A stretch of 41,865 nucleotides of DNA, taken from positions 1-41,865 of the forward strand of contig JACAFF010000022.1 of NCBI GenBank assembly GCA_013388455.1, read 5' to 3'. Shown in pieces: positions 1 to 8,999 of the stretch. Each line of letters opens with the position of its first letter. The first letter of the stretch is position 1. Both the position numbers and the translations under genes were made by a program. Source of the stretch: Nitrospirota bacterium. GTDB lineage: Bacteria; Nitrospirota; Thermodesulfovibrionia; Thermodesulfovibrionales; SM23-35. The notes below the pieces were generated by a model, which was not told where the DNA came from, made no database searches, and saw nothing but the letters and a program-made list of their open reading frames with translations.

Positions 1-11
1 AGGACATAGTA

Positions 12-58
12 TTTAACCCGAAAAATGCAATTGAATAATGCAGATGTTGTGAGAAAAT
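12..58 (+). repeat. Dispersed repeat, copy 1 (ACCCGAA..AATGCA type)
   Basis: This arm matches 27006-27052 in the same orientation, with about five differences including one indel over roughly 47 bases. It also matches 159-193 in the opposite orientation, where one internal block is missing. Three occurrences in about 42 kb, two of them in one small element, point to a repeat family spread through this genome. Confidence 0.6.
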
Positions 59-158
59 TTATTTTTCGATACCTTAGTGTACCTTTAACTAATGGTTTTA
101 CGAATATTTTTATTCATTGAGCGAATCTGAATAATTTAATAAATTCATCGAGTTAAAG

Positions 159-193
159 AAATTTTCGAGCAATGTCTGCATTATTCGGGTTAA
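159..193 (-). repeat. Dispersed repeat, inverted partner arm
   Basis: Read on the minus strand this begins TTAACCCGAATAATGCAG and continues with the same flank as the arm at 12-58, lacking about 12 bases in the middle. The two arms could form a long imperfect hairpin in single-stranded DNA or RNA. Confidence 0.55.
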
Positions 194-344
194 GCGGATT
201 TATTTTGCCGATATTCATAATCCCTCGGAGGTCAAAAACCGAGAATGAGCAAAAATACTATGTCCTGTCTTATTAACCATAGTTTATGAATAATCAGGGT
301 TAGAAAAAAGCATAAAGATAGGGGAGGCTTTATTTATTACAAAT

Positions 345-375
345 AAAAAAGGCAGGGCAAAAGCCCTGCCTTTTT
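345..375 (-). terminator. Rho-independent terminator after the surface-protein operon
   Basis: A near-perfect stem (GGCAGGGC / GCCCTGCC, extended by A:T pairs on both sides) closes a 4-base AAAA loop at 359-362. On the minus strand it is followed by a run of U, and it starts 15 bases past the stop codon of the 390-2063 gene. The A:T flanks also make it work as a plus-strand terminator, but only the minus-strand gene needs one here. Confidence 0.9.
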
Positions 376-389
376 CTTCATTTCAGATA

Positions 390-2063
390 TTAGATCCAGC
401 TTGGAGATGTACCGAAGCTGAGAACGGTCATTGGTGTGGTTGAGTATAGAAGATCATTTGAGTTGATCGAGAATGCCTCAACCCATGGTGCGTAGTTGGT
501 AACACCGTTTCTGGTTTCAGCTACTGTGTCATGGTCAGCATCAGCAGGACCCAATGCGCCGGCTTCGTCAACTGTTACATTATAGTTCCATACGATGTAG
601 CCTTCTATATGAGTTGTCGGGCAATAAGTCAGGGGTTCAGAGATATTTACTTCAGGCACCAATTGTGGAGCTGTCGGCAACCCAGGAGATATGAATTTCC
701 CGATTGCAACACCACACTCTTCTTCATCGTTGTTATACATAGCATCAACTGTCACCTGAATGCTTGCATCTACAAAGTGCTTGAGCGGGAATGTTGATGC
801 AAATGTTGTTACAGGAATGCCTGGAGTGCCAGAACCATAATTCCAGTAGTGGCTTCCAACAGTGCTTATAGCACCATTGAGAAGGCTAAAGGTTCCTGCA
901 TTCTGTACATCTACGTTCAGAACTGCTGCTTCAATAGTCCCGTCTCTAACATAGTCAATAAGTACACCAGCGGGACCATCCTGTAGCCAAACAATATCTG
1001 CAAGAGTAGGCCCGTAGGTCGCTCCAGCGCCAACCCTATTAATAACGCCAACAGAGTTGTCATATGTGCAGTAATTCATATCATCTGCACCGGTAACAGG
1101 TGCGGTTGTATCAGGTGCACCATATGCCCAACCTTCCTGAAAATTGGCTATAGCATCAACCCTTGTTATTTCAGCTGAGTAATTAATTGCATGGACTATA
1201 GCTAAATTTGCAGAAACAAGCGGTGAATTTTCATCTCTTGTCCAAATAAGAGGCACTGCATTCTGAGAAGCCATCCTCGATATCGTTACTGTGGCAGGAT
1301 CATAATCAACATAGTAAACCCTTCCAAAGAGAATATTGCCAGGATAATCCCATGGACAGTTGTCAGCAGCGTCACCTATATTTACGTCACCTATACCGCC
1401 GTCAACGTCAATTTCATTAATAGTATCTCCGTCTACATCAACTTGTAATGTTCCGTCAACCCAGTCATAGAGGAGATATTCGCCTGATAAAATCATTGTC
1501 TCTGTGCAGGTTGGGGTTAATACAAAATTACCTTCCAGTATTGCCTCCACATATCCTTCCCTTGTCTGGGCAAGGGCTTCATCTGCTGTTAATGTTGTAT
1601 CGCATGTCATAATGAGTGATGTCATGTTAGGAAATGTTGATGAATCGAGGACATAACAGTCATTCGTGCCATCACCATCCCTGTCGAAGTTCAGTGCAAA
1701 TCCGGAAAGTGTTAATGTGCCTGGATCGCAGGATGCCCAGACTGTTGAGTTTGTTGTCGGGTCCTGATATAGGTCAAAAGTAAATACGTCATGTGGAGAA
1801 AGTACTGCATCAAAGTCGAGAAGCTCGATGGATGTCTGGCCAGTCCTCACTCTAATGTGAGACTGGACATAATCATTAGCTGTGTTGGTTAATGTGAAAT
1901 AATTGTCTGTTAGCCCTGGACCACCTTGTGCCTCGGTTCTAATATCATAATAGCCATATAGTACTTTATCAGCCAGGAAATCCATAGAAGCCATTGCGGT
2001 AGCAGACCAGAGCATTAAGACAGTTATCGCAAGTGTAATTGCTAATAACCTTGCTTTCTTCAT
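390..2063 (-). CDS. Secreted surface protein, possible major surface or S-layer-like protein
   Basis: A 557-residue exported protein. Residues 1-25 form a signal peptide (KKAR, a hydrophobic stretch, then an Ala-rich cleavage region ending TAMAS). The mature part begins with a YYDIRT...GGPGLTDNYF block that I associate with secreted surface proteins of Nitrospirota-like genomes. It is acidic and rich in Asp, Thr and Val. Asp-rich loops such as DRDGDGTND and a second DVDGD stretch could bind calcium. I see no sortase, PEP-CTERM or transmembrane anchor at the C-terminus, which ends SPSWI. The start is supported by AAGGAGGA a few bases upstream. It is the second gene of an operon with the 2085-2753 gene (21-bp gap) and is followed by a strong terminator. 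The perfect promoter, good ribosome site and terminator suggest abundant expression. Function is otherwise unknown. Confidence 0.85.
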   Translation of the reverse strand: MKKARLLAITLAITVLMLWSATAMASMDFLADKVLYGYYDIRTEAQGGPGLTDNYFTLTNTANDYVQSHIRVRTGQTSIELLDFDAVLSPHDVFTFDLYQDPTTNSTVWASCDPGTLTLSGFALNFDRDGDGTNDCYVLDSSTFPNMTSLIMTCDTTLTADEALAQTREGYVEAILEGNFVLTPTCTETMILSGEYLLYDWVDGTLQVDVDGDTINEIDVDGGIGDVNIGDAADNCPWDYPGNILFGRVYYVDYDPATVTISRMASQNAVPLIWTRDENSPLVSANLAIVHAINYSAEITRVDAIANFQEGWAYGAPDTTAPVTGADDMNYCTYDNSVGVINRVGAGATYGPTLADIVWLQDGPAGVLIDYVRDGTIEAAVLNVDVQNAGTFSLLNGAISTVGSHYWNYGSGTPGIPVTTFASTFPLKHFVDASIQVTVDAMYNNDEEECGVAIGKFISPGLPTAPQLVPEVNISEPLTYCPTTHIEGYIVWNYNVTVDEAGALGPADADHDTVAETRNGVTNYAPWVEAFSINSNDLLYSTTPMTVLSFGTSPSWI

Positions 2064-2084
2064 TAAAAAATCCTCCTTTCTTTA

Positions 2085-2753
2085 TTAGTGCTGCTTTGAG
2101 GCTTTTTCTTCCGGTTTTTTTGTATCAGGAAGATGCCTCCAGGTATCATTTTCTTTGATCCACCTGTCTGCAAAAAATCTTACTGTATCTAACTGTGCAG
2201 TCTTGAAACCCACACTCGCCCTGATTATCACCTCCTTTTCATTAATTTTTTTCACCCCGAGCGCTCTGATTCCCAAAAGCTTTACCGAACGACCGAACCT
2301 CTCTTTATACATCTCGGGGTCTTTCGCATGGACCTTTCTGTAGTCCTCTGATTCTAATTTATAAGCATTTTCGTAATCACCTTTTTTTATAGCACCCCAG
2401 TATTCGTCAAAAACCTGTACAAGTGGCTTGTACTCTTCAGGTATCTCAGGCACAATAGGCTTTGCAGCTTTTTTGATGTCGTGCCATACAGGCTTATGAA
2501 CATGCTCAGGCTTTTTGGTTTCGTCTGTCTTATGCGTATCCGCTGGTTTCGTATCCTCTGCTTTTTCTGTTTCCGCTGGTTTTTGAACTTCGGTTGATTC
2601 TTCAGTTTCCACTGAACTGGACTCCATTGCCTTTTCAGTTACTGCTGGCTGTTGTGTCTCTGCTGGTTTTTCTATATTTGCAATTGCAAAACTGAACATA
2701 AAAATTGACACCATTATAAATATGATAATAGTATAATTTATTATTCTTTTCAT
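2085..2753 (-). CDS. Exported protein: Lys/Pro/Glu/Thr-rich linker plus NTF2-like domain
   Basis: A 222-residue protein counted from the ATG at 2753. GAGGA lies about 8 bases before that ATG, whereas the frame can be extended only to an upstream TTG that overlaps this ribosome site. An N-terminal hydrophobic segment ending FAIA looks like a signal peptide. Residues ~25-90 are low complexity, built from loose repeats of KPAET, TEKAE and DTKPADT, probably an extended periplasmic or wall-crossing linker. The C-terminal ~110 residues (VFDEYWGAIKKGDYENAYKL... to ...IKENDTWRHL) have the pattern of an NTF2/SnoaL-like or DUF4440-type domain: an alpha helix, a basic turn, then strands ending in a W-x-H. 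No catalytic residues are evident. As first gene of the operon with the large surface protein it may be an accessory or binding partner; that is inference. Confidence 0.8.
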   Translation of the reverse strand: MKRIINYTIIIFIMVSIFMFSFAIANIEKPAETQQPAVTEKAMESSSVETEESTEVQKPAETEKAEDTKPADTHKTDETKKPEHVHKPVWHDIKKAAKPIVPEIPEEYKPLVQVFDEYWGAIKKGDYENAYKLESEDYRKVHAKDPEMYKERFGRSVKLLGIRALGVKKINEKEVIIRASVGFKTAQLDTVRFFADRWIKENDTWRHLPDTKKPEEKASKQH

Positions 2754-2791
2754 TAATAACATCCTCAAATCTATCTGTTAAATTTCAGAAA

Positions 2792-2820
2792 ATTATAGAT
2801 AAAGCAATATTTAATGTCAA
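2792..2820 (-). promoter_or_regulatory. Perfect-consensus sigma70 promoter with A-tract upstream
   Basis: On the minus strand there is TTGACA (2815-2820), a 17-bp spacer, and TATAAT (2792-2797). All twelve hexamer bases and the spacer match the consensus. An A-rich block (AATAATAAAAAAAGC) just upstream resembles an UP element. Transcription would start near 2785, about 32 bases before the ATG at 2753, and serves the two-gene surface-protein operon. Perfect promoters are uncommon and usually mark highly expressed genes. Confidence 0.85.
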
Positions 2821-3019
2821 GCTTTTTTTATTATTAAATTTTTTCATATTTCGATAATATCAAGAGATTAATCTTCTCTCAGCATGTTATTTTCAATATA
2901 AGTTATTTAAACTCAATCTATAATAAGCAAAATACGAGCCAAAAGACAAGCATTAATTTAAGCCATTTTGATTGTTGTTATGTATTAAAAAAGTCTTTAA
3001 ATGATGAAAATATACTACA

Positions 3020-3844
3020 CTACTTCAGTTCTACTCCAGATAATTGGCTAATTCCATCTTTAATCGGCGATGTAAGTAATAATATACCATTCACAAACAC
3101 AAGCGGCCCCCTTGGTAATTTCAGGGTTGAAGCCAGTTCCATATCAGCCTTGACATCTCTTTCTTCACATCTTTCTAAATCTACACCCTGAGACTTTAAA
3201 AAATCTATCACACCTTCCCTGTTCTCGCCCCATAAGGGTGACACATCTGATAGAACAGTCAAACCTTTTTCAATATTATCCCCTTTGTAACAGCTCAGTG
3301 CAAAAAGTCTGTTTATATCTCTTGTAGTTGCTGGCAGAAATTTTAGAAAAATTACTATCCTGTCAGAATTTTTTGTATATATTTCGTAAAGCTCTTTCCA
3401 TATAGCTAAAGACACATTTGTCCCATCCAGCCAGAAAACAATTTTTACCGGTGCCTCTGTTTTCCCGATCCTGTATTCATCATTCAGTTTCATATCTTCA
3501 ATCGGTATCTTCCTCGGAATCATTTCACCAACGGTCTTTCTCGTTAGGTTCTCACCCTCAGGATTAAAAATCGTCCCTGCAAAATATAACTTGCCGTCAT
3601 CAGACTTATAGAAAAGCACAGGGATATCTCCAACCGAAGTCCTGTACCATATACGTATCTGCTTCCAGTTGCTCACAGGAGACTCCTCCGGTGGTTCAAC
3701 CTTGATTATTTCTGTCTTTTCGCCAAGCACCTTTTTAACAACAGACATTAATGCTTCATCCTTCACCTCTCCAGCACAAAGCATATCCGAATAAAGGAAA
3801 ACCATCAAGATGATGCATACTGCTGTTAATAGAAAACGTTTCAT
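3020..3844 (-). CDS. Exported thioredoxin-fold protein, DsbC/DsbA-like, lacking CxxC
   Basis: A 274-residue protein with a signal peptide (residues 1-~24) and AAAGGAGATTAA before the ATG. The N-terminal half resembles the dimerisation/linker half of DsbC/DsbG-type proteins (strand-rich, W-K-Q-I-R-I-W-Y, then GKLYFAGTIF). From ~residue 118 the pattern is a DsbA/DsbG-like thioredoxin fold: IGKTEAPVKIVFWLDGTNVSLA aligns with the usual 'F.D..CPYC' stretch but has LDGTNVS in place of the active-site cysteines. Near the C-terminus RGPLVFVNG matches the cis-Pro/VNG region of the family. Only two cysteines remain in the domain (in LSCYKG and LERCEE). A redox role through CxxC is therefore not possible; a chaperone or binding role is more likely. 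It stands alone between the surface-protein operon and the glycan locus. Confidence 0.75.
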   Translation of the reverse strand: MKRFLLTAVCIILMVFLYSDMLCAGEVKDEALMSVVKKVLGEKTEIIKVEPPEESPVSNWKQIRIWYRTSVGDIPVLFYKSDDGKLYFAGTIFNPEGENLTRKTVGEMIPRKIPIEDMKLNDEYRIGKTEAPVKIVFWLDGTNVSLAIWKELYEIYTKNSDRIVIFLKFLPATTRDINRLFALSCYKGDNIEKGLTVLSDVSPLWGENREGVIDFLKSQGVDLERCEERDVKADMELASTLKLPRGPLVFVNGILLLTSPIKDGISQLSGVELK

Positions 3845-3978
3845 TTAATCTCCTTTCCTCTTTTTAAGTATTGTCAAAAGTTTTTTCTCAAAAAGACTTA
3901 AAACCCTTAATTATCAATAATGTATTACTTTCTTAATCAAAGGAAAACTGGTCAGATTAGCGTGTCCATAGGAATATC

Positions 3979-4770
3979 TCAATGTAAGCCCATCTTTTTA
4001 TATTCCTCCAACAATGTCCTGTATCGTTCATCATCCGGTTGAAGCTCAACTGCTCTCTGTGCATGATATATACCATATTCCGGTGGTGCACGAAATGTTA
4101 ATACATTCTTTGCAAAACTATAGTGTGAAAAAGCTGCCTGCACAGGGTCATCATAGTTAAAAACATCATCATTTTTTTCATCGTGAATAACAAAATCAAA
4201 ACTTTCTTCCCAGTATAACTGGACACATGTAATATTCCGGAAAGCAGTATGAGCACAATCGAATAAATCAAGATTCATCCAGACCTGTGGCAACATGAAA
4301 TTCATGAAAGGAGAATCAATAAACCTCCTTCTTTCAAAGTGCAGTTTACCGTCTATCAAATCCACAAGCCAGCGATGTGAAGGATGACCTGCATAAAATT
4401 CGGTCCACTTCCGGGGAGTTTCGATATATCCTCGCTTTGCAACCCTCATAAGTTCTGCACACGCAAGTGCCAGGTCATTTACATGTTCAAGGACGTGTGA
4501 ACAGAATACAAAATCAAAAGATTTATCTTTAAAAGGAAGACAGACAATATCTCCAGCAATATAATTGTGAATCCTATCCCTGAGCACGGGTTTTCCGTCT
4601 CTCTGGCTACCTTTAAAGATGTCCTTTTCCAGAATAAAGTCTGCCCTGCTAAATGGCTTATGGCCTCCGCCAACATCAAGGACGAGTTCACCTTCTTTAA
4701 TAGAAAACATCTCGACAAGGATGTCATGATACTCAGAAGGATAATTCGTGCCAAAGAAATTCTTTCTCAT
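3979..4770 (-). CDS. SAM-dependent methyltransferase, class I
   Basis: A 263-residue soluble protein. Motif I is VLDVGGGHKPF (~residues 29-39). The acidic residue after the second strand is in ILEKD, and CLPFKDKSFDFVFCSHVLEHV (~residues 77-97) is the typical Methyltransf_11 motif with the HVLEH signature of small-molecule and glycan methyltransferases. The last ~35 residues (HAQRAVELQPDDERYRTLLEEYKKMG) look like one helical TPR-like hairpin. It is the last gene of the minus-strand glycan locus, 64 bp after the DUF2142 gene, which suggests methylation of a sugar or of a glycan terminus. The substrate cannot be read from sequence. Confidence 0.85.
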   Translation of the reverse strand: MRKNFFGTNYPSEYHDILVEMFSIKEGELVLDVGGGHKPFSRADFILEKDIFKGSQRDGKPVLRDRIHNYIAGDIVCLPFKDKSFDFVFCSHVLEHVNDLALACAELMRVAKRGYIETPRKWTEFYAGHPSHRWLVDLIDGKLHFERRRFIDSPFMNFMLPQVWMNLDLFDCAHTAFRNITCVQLYWEESFDFVIHDEKNDDVFNYDDPVQAAFSHYSFAKNVLTFRAPPEYGIYHAQRAVELQPDDERYRTLLEEYKKMGLH

Positions 4771-4834
4771 GTCTTTGATAATTTATATTATAATTATATC
4801 AAGTTTTTTCACACGTCTTGAATTTCACCATTTC

Positions 4835-6526
4835 TTACCAGTAGTATCTTCTCAGAAGCACATACACAGAACATGACAGAACAAAAATCATGTAGACCGC
4901 TGATGCTAAGCCTAATATTCTTTCATTCAAACGAATCCTTCGATTATAAAAAAGTAGAAAGAAAAGAGGTGCTATCGGAATAAAATACCGCCCCTGTATT
5001 CCCCGGATGATACTGCTGCCAACCTCTGTCCATGATAGGTACATAGCGGTATATATGAGGAGTCCTATTAAAGTAAAAACAGCAAACAGAACCAATCTGT
5101 TTTTGAAATTTATCTGTATGTCATTTTGACTATCAAGAAGAGCAACCGTTATGAGCACGAAATAATATGACCATATCAGCCAGTCCGGCAAAGGGGTATC
5201 AAGCCATCCTAAAACTCCGATAAAATGTTTGAGATATTCTTGGCCTGATAGTAAAGTAGTTTGAATAATTATCCTGAAAAATTCTATGAGATTATTAACA
5301 ATAAAAAGTAACTGTTGCTCTGGTTTAACTGAGGCAATAAAAGGATATGAGACATAGATATCTTTAGTAAAAAAAGACCAGAGCCCCAGAAAAATACTAT
5401 TAACTAACAGTAATGATATGAATGTCACATAATAGAGTTTTTTTGATTTGAACTTGCTCACTGGAATGAGAAAGAACAAAAAAAGAAGTGGCAAATAAAC
5501 GTATTTTGAAAGCGTAACAGACATGGTTAGGAGTAATAAAATAAAGATTTTGATCTTACCTATTCTCTTGCCATCATTCAGGGCATATTTGAGAAAAACA
5601 GCAATCAGCAGGAAGGACATCGCATTAGTGAAGCTGTCTGCTGAAACTGAAGCTGCCTGTGAAAGTGACATTGGAGTGAAGGCAAGAAGAGGAAAAAGCC
5701 ATTTTGAAGAAGGTAAAATTCTTATTGCAATATACATAATGAAAATCCATACAGTTAGATTAGCAAGTCTTCCAAGATACATAAGAAACAGAGGGGAAAG
5801 ATTTAATATTTTTCCAACTTCAATTCCAAAAGCTTGAGGTATATATGGCAAAGGAGTATATAATGCTGTATTATGAAATTTTGCAAACGACTTATTTTCA
5901 GGTTCAAGTGGATAATTAAACATAGTAAACAGAATCTGCAATCCCTGTTTCTGTTCTGGATGAAAGGGAATATCACTTGTAACTTTTAGATATGTGTCTG
6001 TAAGCGATGCTGGTAAAAATGCTCCTACTTTATAGATGGTGGTTATATCACGTATTTCTGCAAGAACTTCATCTCCACTAATCTTTTTTAGCAATGCTTC
6101 GTATTTAAGCGTTTTATTATCGTCAATTATCTGAAATTGAAAAACCTGTTCTTTGGCCTCATCGATTGCGCAATGTGTAAAATACATTATCTTATCTGCT
6201 ACGGCGGGAGGTACGGCTTGAGATACTTTTTTTCTTATGCCGGAGTTTTCATCTTTTTCTGGTTCAAGTTTTACGAATGTCCCGTCTTTCTTGATTCGGA
6301 ATATTGCATCTGGGGGCAATTTATTGTAATGAAATTTGCTGGCTAATATAGCAAATTCCGAGACATGATACGCACGGAAAAAATGACTTGGCTCCTCTCC
6401 AACCTGAAATGGTGGAGTTACGACTAAAAAAAGAAGACCGAAAAGTATTCCAATAATCAAAAAAACTTTCTCAGGTCTTAGAGCAGTTAATTCTTTACCT
6501 TTCTTCATGATATTCTTCTTCTGCAT
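4835..6526 (-). CDS. DUF2142-family polytopic membrane protein
   Basis: A 563-residue integral membrane protein. After a first transmembrane helix (~residues 22-40) comes the DUF2142 hallmark [15 protein letters not shown], then a ~170-residue extracytoplasmic loop, then roughly ten hydrophobic helices. DUF2142 proteins are found in polysaccharide clusters and look like GT-C-type glycosyltransferases, with the conserved acidic motif in the first loop; the reaction is not established. The frame overlaps the end of the FAD-oxidoreductase gene by 32 bp from the ATG at 6526, or 14 bp from an in-frame ATG at 6508 that has the better purine-rich spacing. Either start implies translational coupling. 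Confidence 0.85.
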   Translation of the reverse strand: MQKKNIMKKGKELTALRPEKVFLIIGILFGLLFLVVTPPFQVGEEPSHFFRAYHVSEFAILASKFHYNKLPPDAIFRIKKDGTFVKLEPEKDENSGIRKKVSQAVPPAVADKIMYFTHCAIDEAKEQVFQFQIIDDNKTLKYEALLKKISGDEVLAEIRDITTIYKVGAFLPASLTDTYLKVTSDIPFHPEQKQGLQILFTMFNYPLEPENKSFAKFHNTALYTPLPYIPQAFGIEVGKILNLSPLFLMYLGRLANLTVWIFIMYIAIRILPSSKWLFPLLAFTPMSLSQAASVSADSFTNAMSFLLIAVFLKYALNDGKRIGKIKIFILLLLTMSVTLSKYVYLPLLFLFFLIPVSKFKSKKLYYVTFISLLLVNSIFLGLWSFFTKDIYVSYPFIASVKPEQQLLFIVNNLIEFFRIIIQTTLLSGQEYLKHFIGVLGWLDTPLPDWLIWSYYFVLITVALLDSQNDIQINFKNRLVLFAVFTLIGLLIYTAMYLSWTEVGSSIIRGIQGRYFIPIAPLFFLLFYNRRIRLNERILGLASAVYMIFVLSCSVYVLLRRYYW

Positions 6527-8063
6527 TCACTGCCCAGATATTATCTTTTTTTGTAACACCCTTTATTATATTTTCCACAGCTACAATAGCCGTAAGCATT
6601 GAATGATCCATGTTGTTATATCTGTGCATTCCGTTTCTTCCAATTAGAAATAGATTTTCGAAACTATCTACAAATTCCCTGATTACATGAAATTTATCAT
6701 ATGAGCCAAAATATGCAGGATAGGTCTTTTTCATTCTTATAATTGTGCTATCAAGGACATCTCCTTTTTCTATGATCTCGATTTTAGCCAATTCATCTAT
6801 TGCAAACTTTTTCAAATCATCATCTGGCTTATTCCATAGTTCATCTCCTTCAGTGCAACAATATTCCAATCCAATCCAGACAGTATTTTCGTCCTTAACC
6901 ATATAAGGGCTCCAGTTATTAAATATCTGGATTCTGCTCAGTTTTACATCATGTTCCTGAACGTAAATCCAGTTATCAGGAATTATGTTATTGATTGTCT
7001 TTATTTTTGTTTCATTCTTTATTTTAAGTTTCCTCAAAAGCAAACCAACTGTTATGAAATCACGGTATATCAAACCATCTGCTACCTGCCGAACTTCTTC
7101 AGGAACATTCTTATTAAAGGCCTGTATTAAATCTTTAACAGGCATTGAGGAAAAAAAATAATCCCCTTTTACAGTTTTCACTTCACCGGTGGAACAATCC
7201 TCTATCTCTGCCTCAACTATTCTGCTGTCACGATAGTTTAAACCTATAATTCTATGTTTGAGATATATTTCTCCTCCTTTTTGTTTCACGATCCTTGCGA
7301 CTTCTTTCCATAGCTGTCCGGGCCCGAATTTCGGATACATAAACTGCTCAATAAGACTGGTCTCAGTTTTTTTCTGAGCAATTGAAGAATCCTTTGAGAG
7401 GATGCGACTGACCGCATGGAGAACTGCCTTTGTGACAGATAAACCCTTTATTCTTTGAGCACCCCATTCAGGCTTGATCCTGTTGCAGGGGACTCCCCAT
7501 ACTTTCTCTGTATAGTCTTTGAAAAAAGTAAGATAAAGCTCTTTACCGAATCTGTTGATAAAAAAATCTTCAAGAGATTTTTCGTGTTTGATTGGAAATA
7601 GCCGAATTCTGACATAACTCAGAAAAATTTTAATAATGCGAACCACTCCTAAATTTAAAAAAGTATTGGAATACAAAGAAACAGGGTAATTAAAAAATCT
7701 TCGCAAGAAAAATATTCGTGAGAGACGTCTGCGAATGAGCATTACTCGATCTGTTTTTTCAGGATCAGGACCTTTTTGAGAAAGCGGGATATTTCTTTTA
7801 AGGATGATATCATCTCTTGACGGAACTCCTTGTAAAGGAAGGATATTCTGCCACCACTGCATAACCCTGTCGGATTTCGAAAAAAATCTGTGTCCGCCTA
7901 TATCTATTCTGTTGCCTTTATAGTTAACAGTCTTTGAGATTCCACCAATATCACTGCTCATTTCAAAAATGACGGGCTTTATATCAGTCTTTTCAAGCAG
8001 TTCATACGCTGCTGTCAGCCCAGTAGGACCCGCACCGATTATAATGGCCGTTCTCTGACTCAT
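6495..8063 (-). CDS. FAD-dependent amine-oxidase-like oxidoreductase (glycan-locus type)
   Basis: A 522-residue flavoprotein from the ATG at 8063 (the frame can extend two codons to a GTG). The N-terminus [17 protein letters not shown] is the dinucleotide-binding GxGxxG. It is followed by the acidic end of strand two in [12 protein letters not shown] and by [16 protein letters not shown], a motif shared by UDP-galactopyranose-mutase-like and protoporphyrinogen-oxidase-like proteins. The C-terminal FAD contact is around [15 protein letters not shown]. It sits between a methyltransferase and the DUF2142 gene. Proteins of this kind are common in O-antigen and exopolysaccharide clusters, but their substrate is generally unknown. 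At 522 residues it is longer than typical UDP-galactopyranose mutases (~370-400), so I do not assign that activity. Confidence 0.8.
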   Translation of the reverse strand: MSQRTAIIIGAGPTGLTAAYELLEKTDIKPVIFEMSSDIGGISKTVNYKGNRIDIGGHRFFSKSDRVMQWWQNILPLQGVPSRDDIILKRNIPLSQKGPDPEKTDRVMLIRRRLSRIFFLRRFFNYPVSLYSNTFLNLGVVRIIKIFLSYVRIRLFPIKHEKSLEDFFINRFGKELYLTFFKDYTEKVWGVPCNRIKPEWGAQRIKGLSVTKAVLHAVSRILSKDSSIAQKKTETSLIEQFMYPKFGPGQLWKEVARIVKQKGGEIYLKHRIIGLNYRDSRIVEAEIEDCSTGEVKTVKGDYFFSSMPVKDLIQAFNKNVPEEVRQVADGLIYRDFITVGLLLRKLKIKNETKIKTINNIIPDNWIYVQEHDVKLSRIQIFNNWSPYMVKDENTVWIGLEYCCTEGDELWNKPDDDLKKFAIDELAKIEIIEKGDVLDSTIIRMKKTYPAYFGSYDKFHVIREFVDSFENLFLIGRNGMHRYNNMDHSMLTAIVAVENIIKGVTKKDNIWAVNAEEEYHEER

Positions 8064-8139
8064 AATCACTTATTCTAACGGAATAATATGAACTTTCTTG
8101 CTCCAAAATTCCACAGAAAAACAAAGGGGGTAGAAATTA

Positions 8140-8895
8140 TTATATTTTCTCTTTTGGATAAATGCTGTCAGTAATATCTCTGATGCTTATGTCCCATTTG
8201 AAGAGTTTCTCATCGTAATTGCCGGTTTTCTTAGCCAGTACATTAGAGAGAAGATAAGCCTCATGGTTAGTTTCCCAATCAGGAATATTTAATTCAGGAA
8301 TCACCCTGCACGGGAACTCCATGTTAGAATACATAATTTCATAACCATTCCATCTATTCAGAAGAATTTTCCATGCCTCATCAGAGAATCTCCAGAAATC
8401 CCATGGCTTTTCATGTAGTGGAAAAGTCTGCAAGGTATTAATAAACAATAACCCATTCGACTTGAGGATTTTATTGATTTCTAAAACTACTTTCCATGGC
8501 ATTGCCAGATGTTCAAAAACTGCTTTGGACATTACGACATCAAAATGATCACGTGGGAAAACAGAACTTAATTAATGTGCATCACATACAATATCAACAT
8601 TTGGACCTTCATGGATATCAAGGCCGGTATATTCATGCGGGAAGTTAAGTTCAAGCATATATCGCAAAGCCTCTCTTGTAACAACCCTTGAACCCAGCTC
8701 CAAAATACGTGGATTTTCAATTTCTCCTATCTTTTCTTTAAAAAGCGAAAGAATATTTATTGATGTTACTTCTTGAGTGTTAGATACAGGGTTAACCTTT
8801 TCGCTTTCAAATTTATGGCTTAATTCTAAAAAAGATCGTGCTAAGGTCTTTCTAAAACCATAATTTTTGTAATACCTGATTATTTTTCTGATCAT
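8140..8895 (-). pseudogene. Class I methyltransferase interrupted by an in-frame TAA
   Basis: Two pieces in one frame form a complete methyltransferase. Piece 1 (8572-8895) carries the N-terminal helix, motif I (RILELGSR), the second-strand region (YTGLDIHEG) and ends VDIVCDAH. A TAA at 8572-8574 follows, and the frame then continues at once with LSSVFPRDHFDVVMSKAVFEHLAMPWK, the expected next part of the family, down to the stop at 8140. There is no frameshift: one base change (for example a GAA or AAA to TAA) explains it. Relatives usually read DAH-x-LS here. The longest downstream piece that could restart (ATG at 8532) lacks the SAM-binding motif. So this is a recent nonsense pseudogene, an assembly error, or less likely a recoded stop. 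It lies in the glycan locus just upstream of the FAD oxidoreductase. Confidence 0.85.
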
Positions 8896-8999
8896 TGTTA
8901 TAACTTTCAGTAAACATTTTCTTCTTATCTGAGTTAAAAAGACTCACATATGCCCATTTTTATAGAGTCTTGTATAAAAAGAATGCAATCTTCGTTATA

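Larger units (their letters stand above)
1..266. repeat. Short inverted-repeat (MITE-like) element
   Basis: The first 14 bases of the window (AGGACATAGTATTT) recur as an exact reverse complement at 253-266, so the stretch has the layout of a non-coding element about 266 bp long with 14-bp terminal inverted repeats. Inside it, a longer imperfect inverted pair (12-58 against 159-193) shares the core ACCCGAATAATGCA. I see no protein in it on either strand. A small transposon derivative is the natural reading. Because the left end falls exactly at the window edge, the element may extend further left and I cannot see a target-site duplication. I do not assign an IS family. Confidence 0.55.

Noticed and set aside
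5523-5837. Plus-strand reading frames antisense to the glycan genes
   Set aside because: They lie wholly inside convincing minus-strand membrane or enzyme genes and show no family motif or ribosome site.
6495-8063. UDP-galactopyranose mutase as a specific function
   Set aside because: The FAD motif is similar, but the protein is over 100 residues longer than typical Glf and I cannot see the diagnostic active-site residues.
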